Shown here: positions 51,097-59,475 of the stretch, one piece after another
How positions within the stretch are numbered: the stretch's first letter is position 1
How the letters are laid out: every line of letters begins with the position of its first letter
Assembly (NCBI GenBank): GCA_963812775.1
Contig: CAWEWH010000005.1
Location: 372,001-436,000 of the forward strand
Reading direction: 5' to 3'
Length of the DNA stretch: 64,000 nucleotides
From: CAWEWH01 sp963812775
GTDB taxonomy: Bacteria; Pseudomonadota; Alphaproteobacteria; Rhizobiales; Beijerinckiaceae
Notes under the pieces: model-generated
Database searches by the model: none
What the model was told of the DNA's origin: nothing
The model's input: the letters and a program-made list of their open reading frames with translations, nothing else
Program-made: the position numbers and the translations under genes

Positions 51097-51825
51097 TCAT
51101 CGGCCGGTTGGCGTCCTGATAGGAACGCCGACGAGCCGTTCGTACTCAGCCTCTGGCGTTCCATAGCAATCGCCGGCGCACTTCTCCAGTTTGCCACGGT
51201 GCAGCACGGTGACGTGCCTGCGGGTCGAGCGAATGGCCTTCATGCCTTCTAGTCGTTGCAACGCTTCGGTGACGCCCGCCCGCCGCACGCCCAGCATCAA
51301 GGACAAGAACTCGTGCGTCAGATAAAGTTCGTCGCCGATCCGGTCTTGGCTCATCAATAGCCATCGCGCGAGGCGCTCGCCGATGGAATAGCGCCCGTTG
51401 GCAAGAGCCGTGTGCGCCACCTGCACCGAGAAGGCTTGGGCATAGCGCAAAAGAAATTGGCGCAGGGGAGCTGCTGGCTTGCATCGCGCCGCGCAGTCCG
51501 TCGGCGCTGACGCGTACCCCTCGCCCGCCACCTGCATAAAGGTTTCATGAGGTGTCTGGCTGTCGCCATGAACGACGGCCAAGCCCGTCATGCCCTCGCG
51601 ACCGATGACGCCAACCTCAAGCCGCTTGCCACTCTGTGTGACGGCGATCTTGGACGACAGGCCCTCATTCGCAAAGTAGACGTGCTCGATTGGCTCGCCC
51701 GGCCGGTCCTGAACGAACCTCAGCGGCAGTTCAATGCGCTCCAAATCGCCGAGCGCGTCGAAGTCGCTACCCGTGAGCCGTGACAATAAAAAATTGGATG
51801 TCGATGCTTGAGTGACCCGGCTCAT
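51097..51825 (-). CDS. Crp/Fnr-family transcriptional regulator
   Basis: This 242-residue regulator has the cNMP-binding-type beta-roll (ELPLRFVQDRPGEPIEHVYF, KRLEVGVIGREGMTGLAVVH). The C-terminal winged helix is IGDELYLTHEFLSLMLGVRR followed by AGVTEALQRLEGMKAIRSTR. There is no N-terminal Cys cluster, so it is not an Fnr-type iron-sulfur sensor. This subgroup is frequent in Bradyrhizobium and of unknown signal. Strong ribosome site GGAGGGACGGGC at MSRVTQAST. It lies in the tRNA-Thr islet. Confidence 0.88.
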   Translation of the reverse strand: MSRVTQASTSNFLLSRLTGSDFDALGDLERIELPLRFVQDRPGEPIEHVYFANEGLSSKIAVTQSGKRLEVGVIGREGMTGLAVVHGDSQTPHETFMQVAGEGYASAPTDCAARCKPAAPLRQFLLRYAQAFSVQVAHTALANGRYSIGERLARWLLMSQDRIGDELYLTHEFLSLMLGVRRAGVTEALQRLEGMKAIRSTRRHVTVLHRGKLEKCAGDCYGTPEAEYERLVGVPIRTPTGR

Positions 51826-52028
51826 GCCCGTCCCTCCGATTGGGGCGGGAGTGCACGAAGCCTCTCGGCCGCTTGCGCCCTGACAACTGCAAGCGATGCG
51901 GAAATTTAGGCTCATTCAAAGGCATAGCAACACCATAGTACGGAAAGGTACCAACCCGTTCCAGCAATTGAAGAATTTGGGACGGCGATTATCTTCTACG
52001 CCAGCGCTCTGGTTCGAGGGAGGGCTCG

Positions 52029-52355
52029 ATGCGCGACAGCATGCCGTCAACACACTACTTGTTTCTCCGCATCATCGCGATGGTCGGCCAATCGACCGAG
52101 CCGATGACCGTCAGCGACCTGGCCAAGGGCCTGAAGACGTTGTGCGAGGTCGTCGCCCAGTGCATCGCGCTGCATCTTCATCTGGAACGGAAGGCCGTTC
52201 CGGAATTACTCCTACCGCCGCCTGCCGACTACTGGGTGCCCGCTCACACCGATGTCATTACCCCTGAGATGCTTCGGCCGCAGCAAGCTGGCCGGATGCT
52301 TGCGGTCGAGAAGGTCTTGCAAGACGCGCTCGGCGACGGCCACTGGCAACGGTAG
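52029..52355 (+). CDS. Hypothetical protein
   Basis: This 108-residue protein (MRDSMPSTHYLFLRIIAMVG ... VSDLAKGLKTLCEVVAQCIA) shows no recognisable family. It is mainly helical with a Pro-rich middle (PELLLPPPADYW). The ribosome site GAGGGAGGGCTCG is good. It lies in the tRNA-Thr islet, divergent from the Crp/Fnr gene. Confidence 0.5.
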   Translation: MRDSMPSTHYLFLRIIAMVGQSTEPMTVSDLAKGLKTLCEVVAQCIALHLHLERKAVPELLLPPPADYWVPAHTDVITPEMLRPQQAGRMLAVEKVLQDALGDGHWQR

Positions 52356-52621
52356 CCTTCGACGCCTGTAGATAACCCTTCCAGGCGGGGCCTATCGCTC
52401 CGCCGGGCCGCGTTGGTCGCCGCCAATCGCGGCCAAGACGAGCAATCACTGCTTCCCTATCGAGCGGGCGCTGGCCGTGGCCGCCTGGGCACCACGCACC
52501 AACGCGGAAGTGAGCATCGACAAGGTCGCCGAGGGTCTCGATGGTGGTGCCGGGCATCCGGCAGGCTTGGGCGGACGGCGACAAGTGCAGCGATGCCGCC
52601 CGCGAACTTGTGGGGAAAAAT

Positions 52622-52837
52622 CTACTTGTCCCCGCCACTGTCCATGGGGGTACCCTGCTCCAGGGCCGCCTTGGCAACAACGGCATCCGGCGGCTCCCCA
52701 AGCTCCTCGATTTGCCGGGCAAGACGCTCCCACGTCTCCGCGATGTCGAGATACGGCAGCTTGGCGTCGAGATTTGTCTCCGCCTTCGCCAGTGCCCGAC
52801 ACTGGAGGGCACGCATCAGCATTTCTTCTTTGGTCAC
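52622..52837 (-). CDS. Small helical hypothetical protein
   Basis: This 71-residue protein from a GTG start with GGGGAG upstream encodes EEMLMRALQCRALAKAETNL and AKLPYLDIAETWERLARQIE. The pattern CRxLA-x-x-E-T/P-x-L-D-x-A-x-x-W-x-x-LA is seen in many small bradyrhizobial proteins of unknown role. An ATG at 52894 would extend it by 19 residues. It is the last gene of the tRNA-Thr islet before the tRNA. Confidence 0.5.
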   Translation of the reverse strand: MTKEEMLMRALQCRALAKAETNLDAKLPYLDIAETWERLARQIEELGEPPDAVVAKAALEQGTPMDSGGDK

Positions 52838-52913
52838 ACACCGCTCCCCACCGCCAGTCGAAACGGACCGAGTGGGTTTGGGTTCCCGGAACAATTGAAA
52901 ATCCCAGCGCGGC

Positions 52914-52958
52914 GTCTGTCGGGAAGAGGTCTGTCGTGAAGAGGTCTGTCGGGAAGAG
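52914..52958. repeat. 15-bp tandem repeat beside tRNA-Thr
   Basis: Three 15-bp units (52914-52928, 52929-52943, 52944-52958), based on GTCTGTCGGGAAGAG, stand directly behind the tRNA 3' end. The second unit differs at one base. The last unit is part of the att-like repeat at 52947-52977. Confidence 0.85.
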
Positions 52959-52977
52959 GTCTGGTGCCGCGGAAGGG
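52947..52977. repeat. Right copy of 31-bp repeat at the tRNA-Thr 3' end
   Basis: This copy overlaps the last 16 bases of tRNA-Thr and runs outward into the 15-bp tandem repeat. It is the mate of 50665-50695 (30 of 31 identical, same orientation). A tRNA 3' end duplicated in this way is the classical scar of a tRNA-targeting integrase. Confidence 0.75.
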
Positions 52978-53037
52978 ATTCGAACCCCCGACCCCCGCAT
53001 TACGAATGCGGTGCTCTACCAGCTGAGCTACCGCGGC
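52962..53037 (-). tRNA. tRNA-Thr (anticodon CGT)
   Basis: A complete 76-nt cloverleaf on the minus strand: acceptor GCCGCGG with CCGCGGC, and D-arm TAGCTCAGCTGGTAGAGCA. The anticodon stem CCGCA/TGCGG has loop TTCGTAA (anticodon CGT, reading ACG). The T-arm has TTCGAAT and CCA is encoded. It marks the right end of the 2.3-kb islet. Confidence 0.96.
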
Positions 53038-53107
53038 CTGGCGCGGTGTTTGCCTCAATCGCCTCGGGTTGGCAAGGTTCGCATCGCTCAGGGCGGCGGC
53101 GTCCGCG

Positions 53108-54694
53108 CTACCCCGTCTGTCGCGAGCGATCTTCTTCCGATTGCGGCCGTGGTCCCGGATCGTCCGGCGGCCGCGGCATCGGGAAGATGACGGGGGTGGG
53201 CGTCGACTGAATGGCCGCGACTCGTCTGCCGGTCGTGTCCTTGTCGGCAGGTTTCTCGGACGCAATCGGCTTCAGCGCGCGCGGCGTCTCGGGCGAGGCC
53301 TCGGCCGGAAGGTCGATCGGCCGCGCCTCGCCGGCCGGCGCCTCGTCCACGTCAGCCATGACGCGATCCGCCTCGGTGTCGCGGGCGCCCTCCAGGCCGG
53401 ACGGCCCGGCGATGCGGTCCTGCGGCGTCGCCCACACAAAGGCGTCGAGCCGGCCGCTCACCGGCGAGACCGGCGCCCAGCGCTCGGCCACGACGCCGTC
53501 GGCGATCCAGGCCGGGTCGCGCGGCGCCCGCGACGCCCGTGACAGCCATTCGCGCACCGTGCCGGTCTCGCCGTGCTCGGCCTCCTCGATGTCGGCCATG
53601 GCGAGGCAGACGCGCACGGCGGGCCGCATGGCAAGCAGCGGTTCGATGGCCTTGCGGGCGCGGCCGAACTCGCGCGCGTCGAGCGCCGCGCGCGCCACCG
53701 CGAGATAGGCCTCCTCGTGGCCGGGCGTCAGCGCCAAGAGCTTCTCGGCGCGCTTCAAGCGGTCGCGGCCGGAATCGCCGGCTCTCAGATCGATATAGGC
53801 GAGCGCCAGATCGGGATGCGGCATGGCGCGCCAGCCGGCCTCCAGGAGCCGGGCGGCCTTGCGCAGATTGCCCTGGCGGGCCGTGAGCTTGGCGGCCAGC
53901 ACGCTCGCCGGCACGAGATCGGGCGCGAGCTTGGCGGCGGCGCCCGCCGCCGTGAGCGCCGCCTGCGGCTCGTTCTCGGCGCGCTCGATGGCGTCGGCGG
54001 CGAGCAGCACGGCGCGCTGCCGCCGCGCCGTCGCGTGGTCGACGAGCCTGAGCGAGGCGCGCCGCTCCAGCGTCATCAGGGCGCCGCGCCAGTCGCGGCT
54101 CGCCGACTGGTATTCGAGCACTGCCTCGTTGGCCCAGCCGACGCCGGGCGCGATCTGCGCCGCCTTGGCGGCATAGACGCGCGCCGCCGCCGCGTCGCCC
54201 TTGCGGCGCGCCTCGATGAACAGGCCGCGCAAGCCGAGCACGCGCGTCTCGTCGTCGTCGAGCATGCTGTTGAAGGCGGCTTCGGCGCCGGCGCGATCGC
54301 CGCTGATCTGCGCCGCCTGGGCGCTGAGCAAGAGCGCCAGCGGCTCGCTGCCGAGGAAGCGCTGCGCGTCCCCGGCATGGCGGCGCGCCGCCGCCGGATC
54401 GCCCGCCCCCACCGCGATCATGCCGCGCGACACCGCCGCGAAGCCGCGGGTGCGCCGCCGCGCCCGCGACGCCAGCGTGACGAGGTCCGGCAGGCGCAGC
54501 GCGAAGCGAATGATGGTCCAGGCCGCCATGATGGCGAACGCCAGCGAAGCCACCGCCACCAGCGCCACCGCGACCGACGTGGTGATGCGCTGTCCGAGCC
54601 AGACGATCTCGACCTCGCCCGGACGGTCGGCGAGCCAGGCGGCGGCGCCCGCCACGATGGCGAGCAGACCGATGAAGACAAGCGCGCGGATCAT
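53108..54694 (-). CDS. hemY: HemY-type inner-membrane TPR protein
   Basis: This 528-residue protein has two N-terminal membrane helices (IRALVFIGLLAIVAGAAAWL and VAVALVAVASLAFAIMAAWT). A long helical-repeat region follows, such as GDPAAARRHAGDAQRFLGSE and LLAMRPAVRVCLAMADIEEA. This is the HemY N-domain plus TPR architecture; the role in heme synthesis is inferred from gene position, the activity is unclear. The last about 100 residues are Pro-rich and disordered. The ATG overlaps the upstream stop by four bases. Confidence 0.85.
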   Translation of the reverse strand: MIRALVFIGLLAIVAGAAAWLADRPGEVEIVWLGQRITTSVAVALVAVASLAFAIMAAWTIIRFALRLPDLVTLASRARRRTRGFAAVSRGMIAVGAGDPAAARRHAGDAQRFLGSEPLALLLSAQAAQISGDRAGAEAAFNSMLDDDETRVLGLRGLFIEARRKGDAAAARVYAAKAAQIAPGVGWANEAVLEYQSASRDWRGALMTLERRASLRLVDHATARRQRAVLLAADAIERAENEPQAALTAAGAAAKLAPDLVPASVLAAKLTARQGNLRKAARLLEAGWRAMPHPDLALAYIDLRAGDSGRDRLKRAEKLLALTPGHEEAYLAVARAALDAREFGRARKAIEPLLAMRPAVRVCLAMADIEEAEHGETGTVREWLSRASRAPRDPAWIADGVVAERWAPVSPVSGRLDAFVWATPQDRIAGPSGLEGARDTEADRVMADVDEAPAGEARPIDLPAEASPETPRALKPIASEKPADKDTTGRRVAAIQSTPTPVIFPMPRPPDDPGPRPQSEEDRSRQTG

Positions 54695-56016
54695 CGGACC
54701 GGGGTCTCCTGCCGCGCGAAGGTCGCGAGCCCGTCGCCGACCAGTTTCTGCAGCGCCACCTCCGTGGCAAGCCGCGCCTTCAGCCGCTCGCCCCACTCGC
54801 GCGACACCTGCCGACCGCCTTCCGGCAGGCTGTCCCACGCCGCCGCCACCGCCCCCAGGTCGCGCCGCCGCAGCGCCGTCTCGATGCGGGTCACCACCGC
54901 GCCAGGGCTCGCGCCGCCGGCATCGTCGACGGGTCTGACGCGCACGATGCGCTGCGCGCTGCGCGCCAGGCGATCGAGCCAGCCTTCATCGGCGGGCGCC
55001 GGCGCGCTCTCGGCCAGGATGCGGCTCGTGAGCGCGGTGAAGTCGCGGGTCAGCCTGTTGACACTCGGCATGCCGCTTGCCGCGAAGCGCTCGAGCGGCG
55101 CAAGCGCGGCCGCATCGGCGCCGGCCGACTTCATGGCGGCAAGCTCCGCCTGGTACGGCCTTCCGCCCTCCACCGCCCGCTGCAGCATGAGGGCGATCAC
55201 GGCGCGGCTGACGGCCGGCGAGGCGCCGCTTCTTTCAAGATTTGTGACGCGGCTGTCGAGAGACGTGGCCAGCGCCGCCGTCTTGTCGGCGCTGTCGCGC
55301 GCCGTCCGCGCCACGCCGGGATCGAGCGCCTTGAGGGCCGCCTCGAGCGCATCGAGGCGCTGCCTGACCTCGGCAAGGTCGGCCGCCGCGGCACCGGCGC
55401 CGCCGCTTGGCTGCGACGGGGCGGGCGCCGTGGCGAGCCGGCGCGCCGTCTCGTCCGCCTTGGTCGAAACCGCGGCGAGCCGGTCGTTGGCGGTCTTGAG
55501 ACCGGCCGCCACTTCGCCGACGCGCGTGTCAACCCGCTCAACCTCGGAGCGCCGCACCGCATCCAGCAACGACTGATCGAGGGTGCGCTCCAATTTTGTG
55601 AGACGGGTGACGAGCCGGTCGCGCGGCGTCAGCAGCCACCACCCCGCAAGCGTCAGCAGCGCGCCCACGAGGCCGCCCAGGACGGCGGTGGCGGCCAGCA
55701 CCCGCATCGAGCGCGGCACCTCGGACGGCCACGCGCCGCGCGGCAGAACATCGTCTTGGCTATCGGATCCTTGGCCATCGGATCCTTGGCCATCGGATCC
55801 TTGGCCGTTCGGCCCGTCGTGCGGCGCTGCCGATGTCGCTGCCGCGCTTTGCGCTGAGCCTTGCGCGTCGGACTTGGCGCGGGCCGTCGGATCGGCCGCA
55901 TGACTGGCGACGGGAGCCGTCTCCTCGACCACCGCGGCGGGCGTCAGGTCGATGGTCCGGGGCTCCCGCGCCGGATTGCCGGTGGTGCGCTTTCCCTTGT
56001 CGCGATTCTCGTCCAT
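54691..56016 (-). CDS. Mitofilin/Mic60-like inner-membrane protein
   Basis: This 441-residue protein has a long disordered N-terminus, a single membrane helix (MRVLAATAVLGGLVGALLTL) and a coiled-coil region (ADLAEVRQRLDALEAALKAL). The C-terminal mitofilin-signature-like domain has ARSAQRIVRVRPVDDAGGAS and RIETALRRRDLGAVAAAWDS. This is the alphaproteobacterial relative of mitochondrial Mic60, known to shape intracytoplasmic membranes. Its place between hemD and hemY is the conserved one. The N-terminus holds a 5-residue repeat (GSDGQ). Confidence 0.87.
   Translation of the reverse strand: MDENRDKGKRTTGNPAREPRTIDLTPAAVVEETAPVASHAADPTARAKSDAQGSAQSAAATSAAPHDGPNGQGSDGQGSDGQGSDSQDDVLPRGAWPSEVPRSMRVLAATAVLGGLVGALLTLAGWWLLTPRDRLVTRLTKLERTLDQSLLDAVRRSEVERVDTRVGEVAAGLKTANDRLAAVSTKADETARRLATAPAPSQPSGGAGAAAADLAEVRQRLDALEAALKALDPGVARTARDSADKTAALATSLDSRVTNLERSGASPAVSRAVIALMLQRAVEGGRPYQAELAAMKSAGADAAALAPLERFAASGMPSVNRLTRDFTALTSRILAESAPAPADEGWLDRLARSAQRIVRVRPVDDAGGASPGAVVTRIETALRRRDLGAVAAAWDSLPEGGRQVSREWGERLKARLATEVALQKLVGDGLATFARQETPVR
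55761..55805. repeat. In-frame 15-bp tandem repeat in the Mic60-like gene
   Basis: Three 15-bp units (55761-55775, 55776-55790, 55791-55805) encode GQGSD repeats in the disordered N-terminus before the membrane helix. One base differs in the first unit. Copy number changes keep the frame. Confidence 0.85.
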
Positions 56017-56094
56017 GGCAGCCACTCGTAGAGCATTTTCGGCCCGGATGGGTAGCGGGCTGTCTCGACAACGCGCCAGACCGGCAATTAACCC

Positions 56095-56791
56095 TTAGGC
56101 GTGTTCGAGCGCCGCCATCAGGGCCGCTTCGTCAGGCGATTTGGCGGTGACGATGCGCCTCGCCCCCGCCTCGACCAATGGCGCCGCCACTTCGGCCGAG
56201 AGGCAGACATGGCGGCACGCCAACAGCGCCGCCGCCGCGTCCGCGTGCCGCGACAGGCCAAGCGCCAGGCTCGCGCTGCGCCGCGAGAAATGCAGCACCG
56301 CATCGAGGCTTGCGCCGGCGAGCGCCGCCCGCATGGCCGCCGGCAGCGTCTCGACCGCTTCGGCCGCATAGGCGATCCACGTGGTCACGTCATGGCCGGC
56401 GGCCGACAGCAGATCGGCCGTGTCGGCCTTGCGGTCGCGGCCGGCGGCGAGCAGCAGCCGCTGCCGTGCCGGCAATGTGTCGCGCGCCAGCCGCGCGAGG
56501 GCGTGGCGGTCGCCGCCCGCCGCCTTCACGTCGGCGAAGCCCGCAGCCCGCGCCGCCGCCGCGGTCCGCTCGCCGACCGCCAGCACCGGCAGGGCGCGCG
56601 GCACCTTCGCCATGGCGAGAAGCGCGTTGGCGCTGGCGATCACCACCGCATCGAACGGACGCTCCGGCGGCGGCGTGCCGCTTGGCGCAATGCGCATCAG
56701 CGGCGCCATGACGGCGGCTGTGGCCGCGCGCGGCAAGCAGCGCCGCGGTGCGCGAGGCGCCAGGCTCAGGCCGTGTCACCAGGACGCGCAC
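56095..56791 (-). pseudogene. hemD: Uroporphyrinogen-III synthase, frameshifted
   Basis: The first part reads VRVLVTRPEPGASRTAALLA then ARGH in one frame. The rest, AVMAPLMRIAPSGTPPPERP through SANALLAMAKVP and YAAEAVETLP, lies in the next frame. The break is at 56716-56721. Dropping one C in CAGCCGCC restores GHSAVMAPLMRI, the normal family join. The 697 nt are 3n+1, so the corrected protein has 231 residues. The enzyme closes the tetrapyrrole ring after HemC. Heme synthesis is needed for the respiratory chain encoded nearby, so a sequence error is more likely than real loss. Confidence 0.8.
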
Positions 56792-56799
56792 GCGCCACC

Positions 56800-57735
56800 C
56801 TAACGACCAAACAGCGACGGCCGCGCCCGCGCCACGATCTCGCGCGCCGCCTCGCCGCCGAGCTGCGCGGCATCGCCGATCGCGCCCTGCCGCGCCACCT
56901 CGACGGCGTCGGAGCCGTCGGGCGCCAGAACCAGGCCGCGGAAGCTCAGCGTCGTGCCCTCGACCTTGGCGAGCCCGGCGATGGGCGTGCGGCACGAGCC
57001 GTCGAGCACGCCGAGAAAGGCGCGCTCGGCGGTCACCGCGACGCCGGTCTCGGGATGGGTGATCTTTAGCAGGGCATCGCGCGTCGCCGTGTCGTCGGCG
57101 CGCGCCGTGATGGCGATGGCCCCCTGTCCGACGGCCGGCAGGATCATGTCGGTGTCGAGGATGGCGGTGGCGCGCTCGGCGAGGCCGAGGCGCTTGAGAC
57201 CCGCGAGCGCCAGCAGCGTGGCGTCGACCTCGCCGCGCATGACCTTGTCGAGGCGCGTGCCGACATTGCCGCGCAGCAGCGCCACGGTGAGGTCGGGCCG
57301 CAGCCGCCGCACCTGCGCCTGGCGGCGCAAGGAGGCCGAGCCGATCGTCGCGCCGGCCGGCAGCGCCGCGATACTGGCGGCGCGCGCGCTGACAAAGACG
57401 TCGCGCACGTCCTCGCGTTCGAGATAGCCGGCGATGAGGATGTCGTCCGGCAGCGCCGTCGGCATGTCCTTGGCCGAGTGCACCGCAAAGTCGATGTCGC
57501 CGGCGATGAGCGCGCTGTCGAGCTCCTTGGTGAACAGCCCCTTGCCGCCCGCTTCCGAGAGCGCCCGGTCGGTGATCGCGTCACCGCTCGTCTTGATGGT
57601 CTTGATGGTGACGCCGTCGGGGCCGAGCGCGAGCGCCGCCGCGAGCCGGCGCGCCACCTCGCTGGCCTGCACCAGCGCCAGCGGGCTGCCGCGCGTGCCG
57701 AGCACATAGCGGGAAGCGGCGTTGCTTGCGGCCAT
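56800..57735 (-). CDS. hemC: Porphobilinogen deaminase (hydroxymethylbilane synthase)
   Basis: This 311-residue enzyme joins four porphobilinogens. The N-terminus YVLGTRGSPLALVQASEVAR, the segment GKGLFTKELDSALIAGDIDF, VHSAKDMPTALP and GSASLRRQAQVRRLRPDLTV (the arginine-rich substrate site) are all typical. The cofactor-attaching Cys lies in LDGSCRTPIAG near residue 246. It is first gene of hemC-hemD-mic60-hemY and divergent from tsaD over 101 bp, an alphaproteobacterial arrangement. Confidence 0.96.
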   Translation of the reverse strand: MAASNAASRYVLGTRGSPLALVQASEVARRLAAALALGPDGVTIKTIKTSGDAITDRALSEAGGKGLFTKELDSALIAGDIDFAVHSAKDMPTALPDDILIAGYLEREDVRDVFVSARAASIAALPAGATIGSASLRRQAQVRRLRPDLTVALLRGNVGTRLDKVMRGEVDATLLALAGLKRLGLAERATAILDTDMILPAVGQGAIAITARADDTATRDALLKITHPETGVAVTAERAFLGVLDGSCRTPIAGLAKVEGTTLSFRGLVLAPDGSDAVEVARQGAIGDAAQLGGEAAREIVARARPSLFGR

Positions 57736-57836
57736 GTCGTCGTGTCTCCTGCGGCGACTTTTGGACTTCGGCGCGCGCCGCGCTATAGGGTCGGCGTGCC
57801 GTCATCCAGTCAGCTCTGACGCCCATGTAGCCCGCA

Positions 57837-58895
57837 ATGCGTGTCCTCGGCCTCGAAACCACCTGCGACGAATCCGCCGCCGCCGTCGTGGCGCTCGATC
57901 AGCAAGGCTGCGGCACCATCTTGTCCAACGAGATCCTGAGCCAGATCGCGGCGCACGCCGCCTATGGGGGCGTGGTGCCGGAAATCGCCGCCCGCGCCCA
58001 CGTTGACGTGATGGATCGCCTCGTGGCGCGCGCCCTGAAGGCGGCGTCCGTCAAGCTCGACGATCTCGACGGCATCGCGGCGGCCGCCGGTCCCGGCCTC
58101 ATCGGCGGCGTCATCGTCGGGCTGACCACCGCCAAGGCGCTGGCGCTGGTCAGCCGGCAAGCCGTTCATCGCCGTCAATCACCTGGAGGCGCACGCCCTG
58201 ACGCCCCGTCTCACCGAGAACGTGGCGTTCCCCTATCTGCTGCTGCTCATGTCGGGCGGCCACACGCAGCTCGTCGCCGTGCGCGGCGTCGGCGACTATC
58301 AGCGCGTCGGCACGACGGTCGACGACGCGGTGGGCGAGGCCTTCGACAAGGTGGCCAAGATGCTGGGCCTGCCCTATCCGGGCGGCCCGGAAGTGGAGCG
58401 CGAGGCGCAGGCGCGGCGATCCTGGCCGCTTCCCGTTGCCGCGCCCCATGCTCGGCCGCGACAAGCCCGACTTTTCGTTCTCGGGCCTGAAGACGGCGGT
58501 GCGCATCGAGGCGCTGCGCATCGCGCCGCTCAGCGACCGTGACGTGGCCGATCTGTGCGCCTCGTTCCAGGCCGCCATCGTCGATGTCCTGGTCGACCGC
58601 ACCCGCGCCGGCCTTGGGCATTTCCGCGAATCGGCCGGCCATCCGTCGCGCCCTCGTGGTGGCGGGCGGCGTCGCCGCCAACCAGGCCATCCGCCGCGGC
58701 ATGGGCCGGCTCGCCGCCGAGGCCGGCCTCAGGCTGGTGACGCCGCCGCCGGCGCTCTGCACCGACAACGGCGCCATGATCGCCTGGGCCGGCATCGAGC
58801 GGTTGAAGCTCGGCATGACCGACGATCTTTCGGTGGCGGCCCGCGCCCGCTGGCCCCTCGACTCGGCGCGCGACCGCCCCGGCGCCAAGGCGTGA
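57837..58895 (+). pseudogene. tsaD: tRNA N6-threonylcarbamoyladenosine transferase TsaD, three frameshifts
   Basis: Four segments in frames 0, 1, 2 and 0 together give one TsaD: MRVLGLETTCDESAAAVVAL to TTAKALALVS; AVNHLEAHALTPRLTENVAF with LLLMSGGHTQLVAVRGVGDY; PRPMLGRDKPDFSFSGLKTA to FRESAGHPS; and ALVVAGGVAANQAIRRGMGR onward. Breaks lie at 58153-58158, 58411-58418 and 58645-58650, each fixed by removing one base. The 1059 nt then give 351 residues, the family length, with the metal-binding HLEAH and the GGH motif intact. TsaD makes t6A in tRNAs reading ANN codons and is usually essential. Assembly error is the likely cause. Confidence 0.85.
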
Positions 58896-58902
58896 ACGCG
58901 GT

Positions 58903-59475
58903 ATGCCCGCGCCGCAGCCGCTTGAGCTCCGCACCGCGCGCCTCATTCTGCGCCGCTGGCGCGACAGCGATCTCGAACCGTTCCGCGCCATGAACGCCGA
59001 TCCCGAAGTCATGCGCTATTTCGCCCGCCCGCAGACGGCGGACGAGAGCGACGCCACGGCCCGGCGCATCATGCAGCATTTCGAGGATGGCCTCGGCCAA
59101 TGGGCCGTCGAGGTGCCGGACGAGGCCGCCTTCATCGGCTTCGTCGGCTGCTGGCATGTGCGTCCCGACCTGCCGTTTGCGCCGGCCATCGAGATCGGCT
59201 GGCGGCTCGCTCGCCCCTTCTGGCGGCGCGGCTACGCCACGGAGGCGGCGATCGCCTCCCTTCACGATATCTTCGAACGTGTCGGCCCGGACGAGATCGT
59301 CGCCTACACGGCGGCCTTGAATGTGGCGTCGATCGCCGTCATGCGTCGCCTCGACATGACGCGCGATGCGGCCGCCGACTTCGAGCATGAGACGATACCG
59401 CAGGGCCATCCCAATCGTCCCCACATTCTCTTCCGCCTGTCGCGCGAGGCGTTCGGCGCGCGGCGCGCCCCATGA
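58903..59475 (+). CDS. GNAT-family N-acetyltransferase (RimJ/RimL type)
   Basis: This 190-residue acetyltransferase begins with LELRTARLILRRWRDSDLEP and has the acetyl-CoA region IGWRLARPFWRRGYATEAAI and the late NVASIAVMRRLDMTRD. These features place it with the RimJ/RimL group that acetylates protein N-termini or small amines. It follows tsaD by 7 bp and its stop overlaps the gpsA start by four bases, so tsaD, this gene and gpsA form one unit. Confidence 0.9.
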   Translation: MPAPQPLELRTARLILRRWRDSDLEPFRAMNADPEVMRYFARPQTADESDATARRIMQHFEDGLGQWAVEVPDEAAFIGFVGCWHVRPDLPFAPAIEIGWRLARPFWRRGYATEAAIASLHDIFERVGPDEIVAYTAALNVASIAVMRRLDMTRDAAADFEHETIPQGHPNRPHILFRLSREAFGARRAP

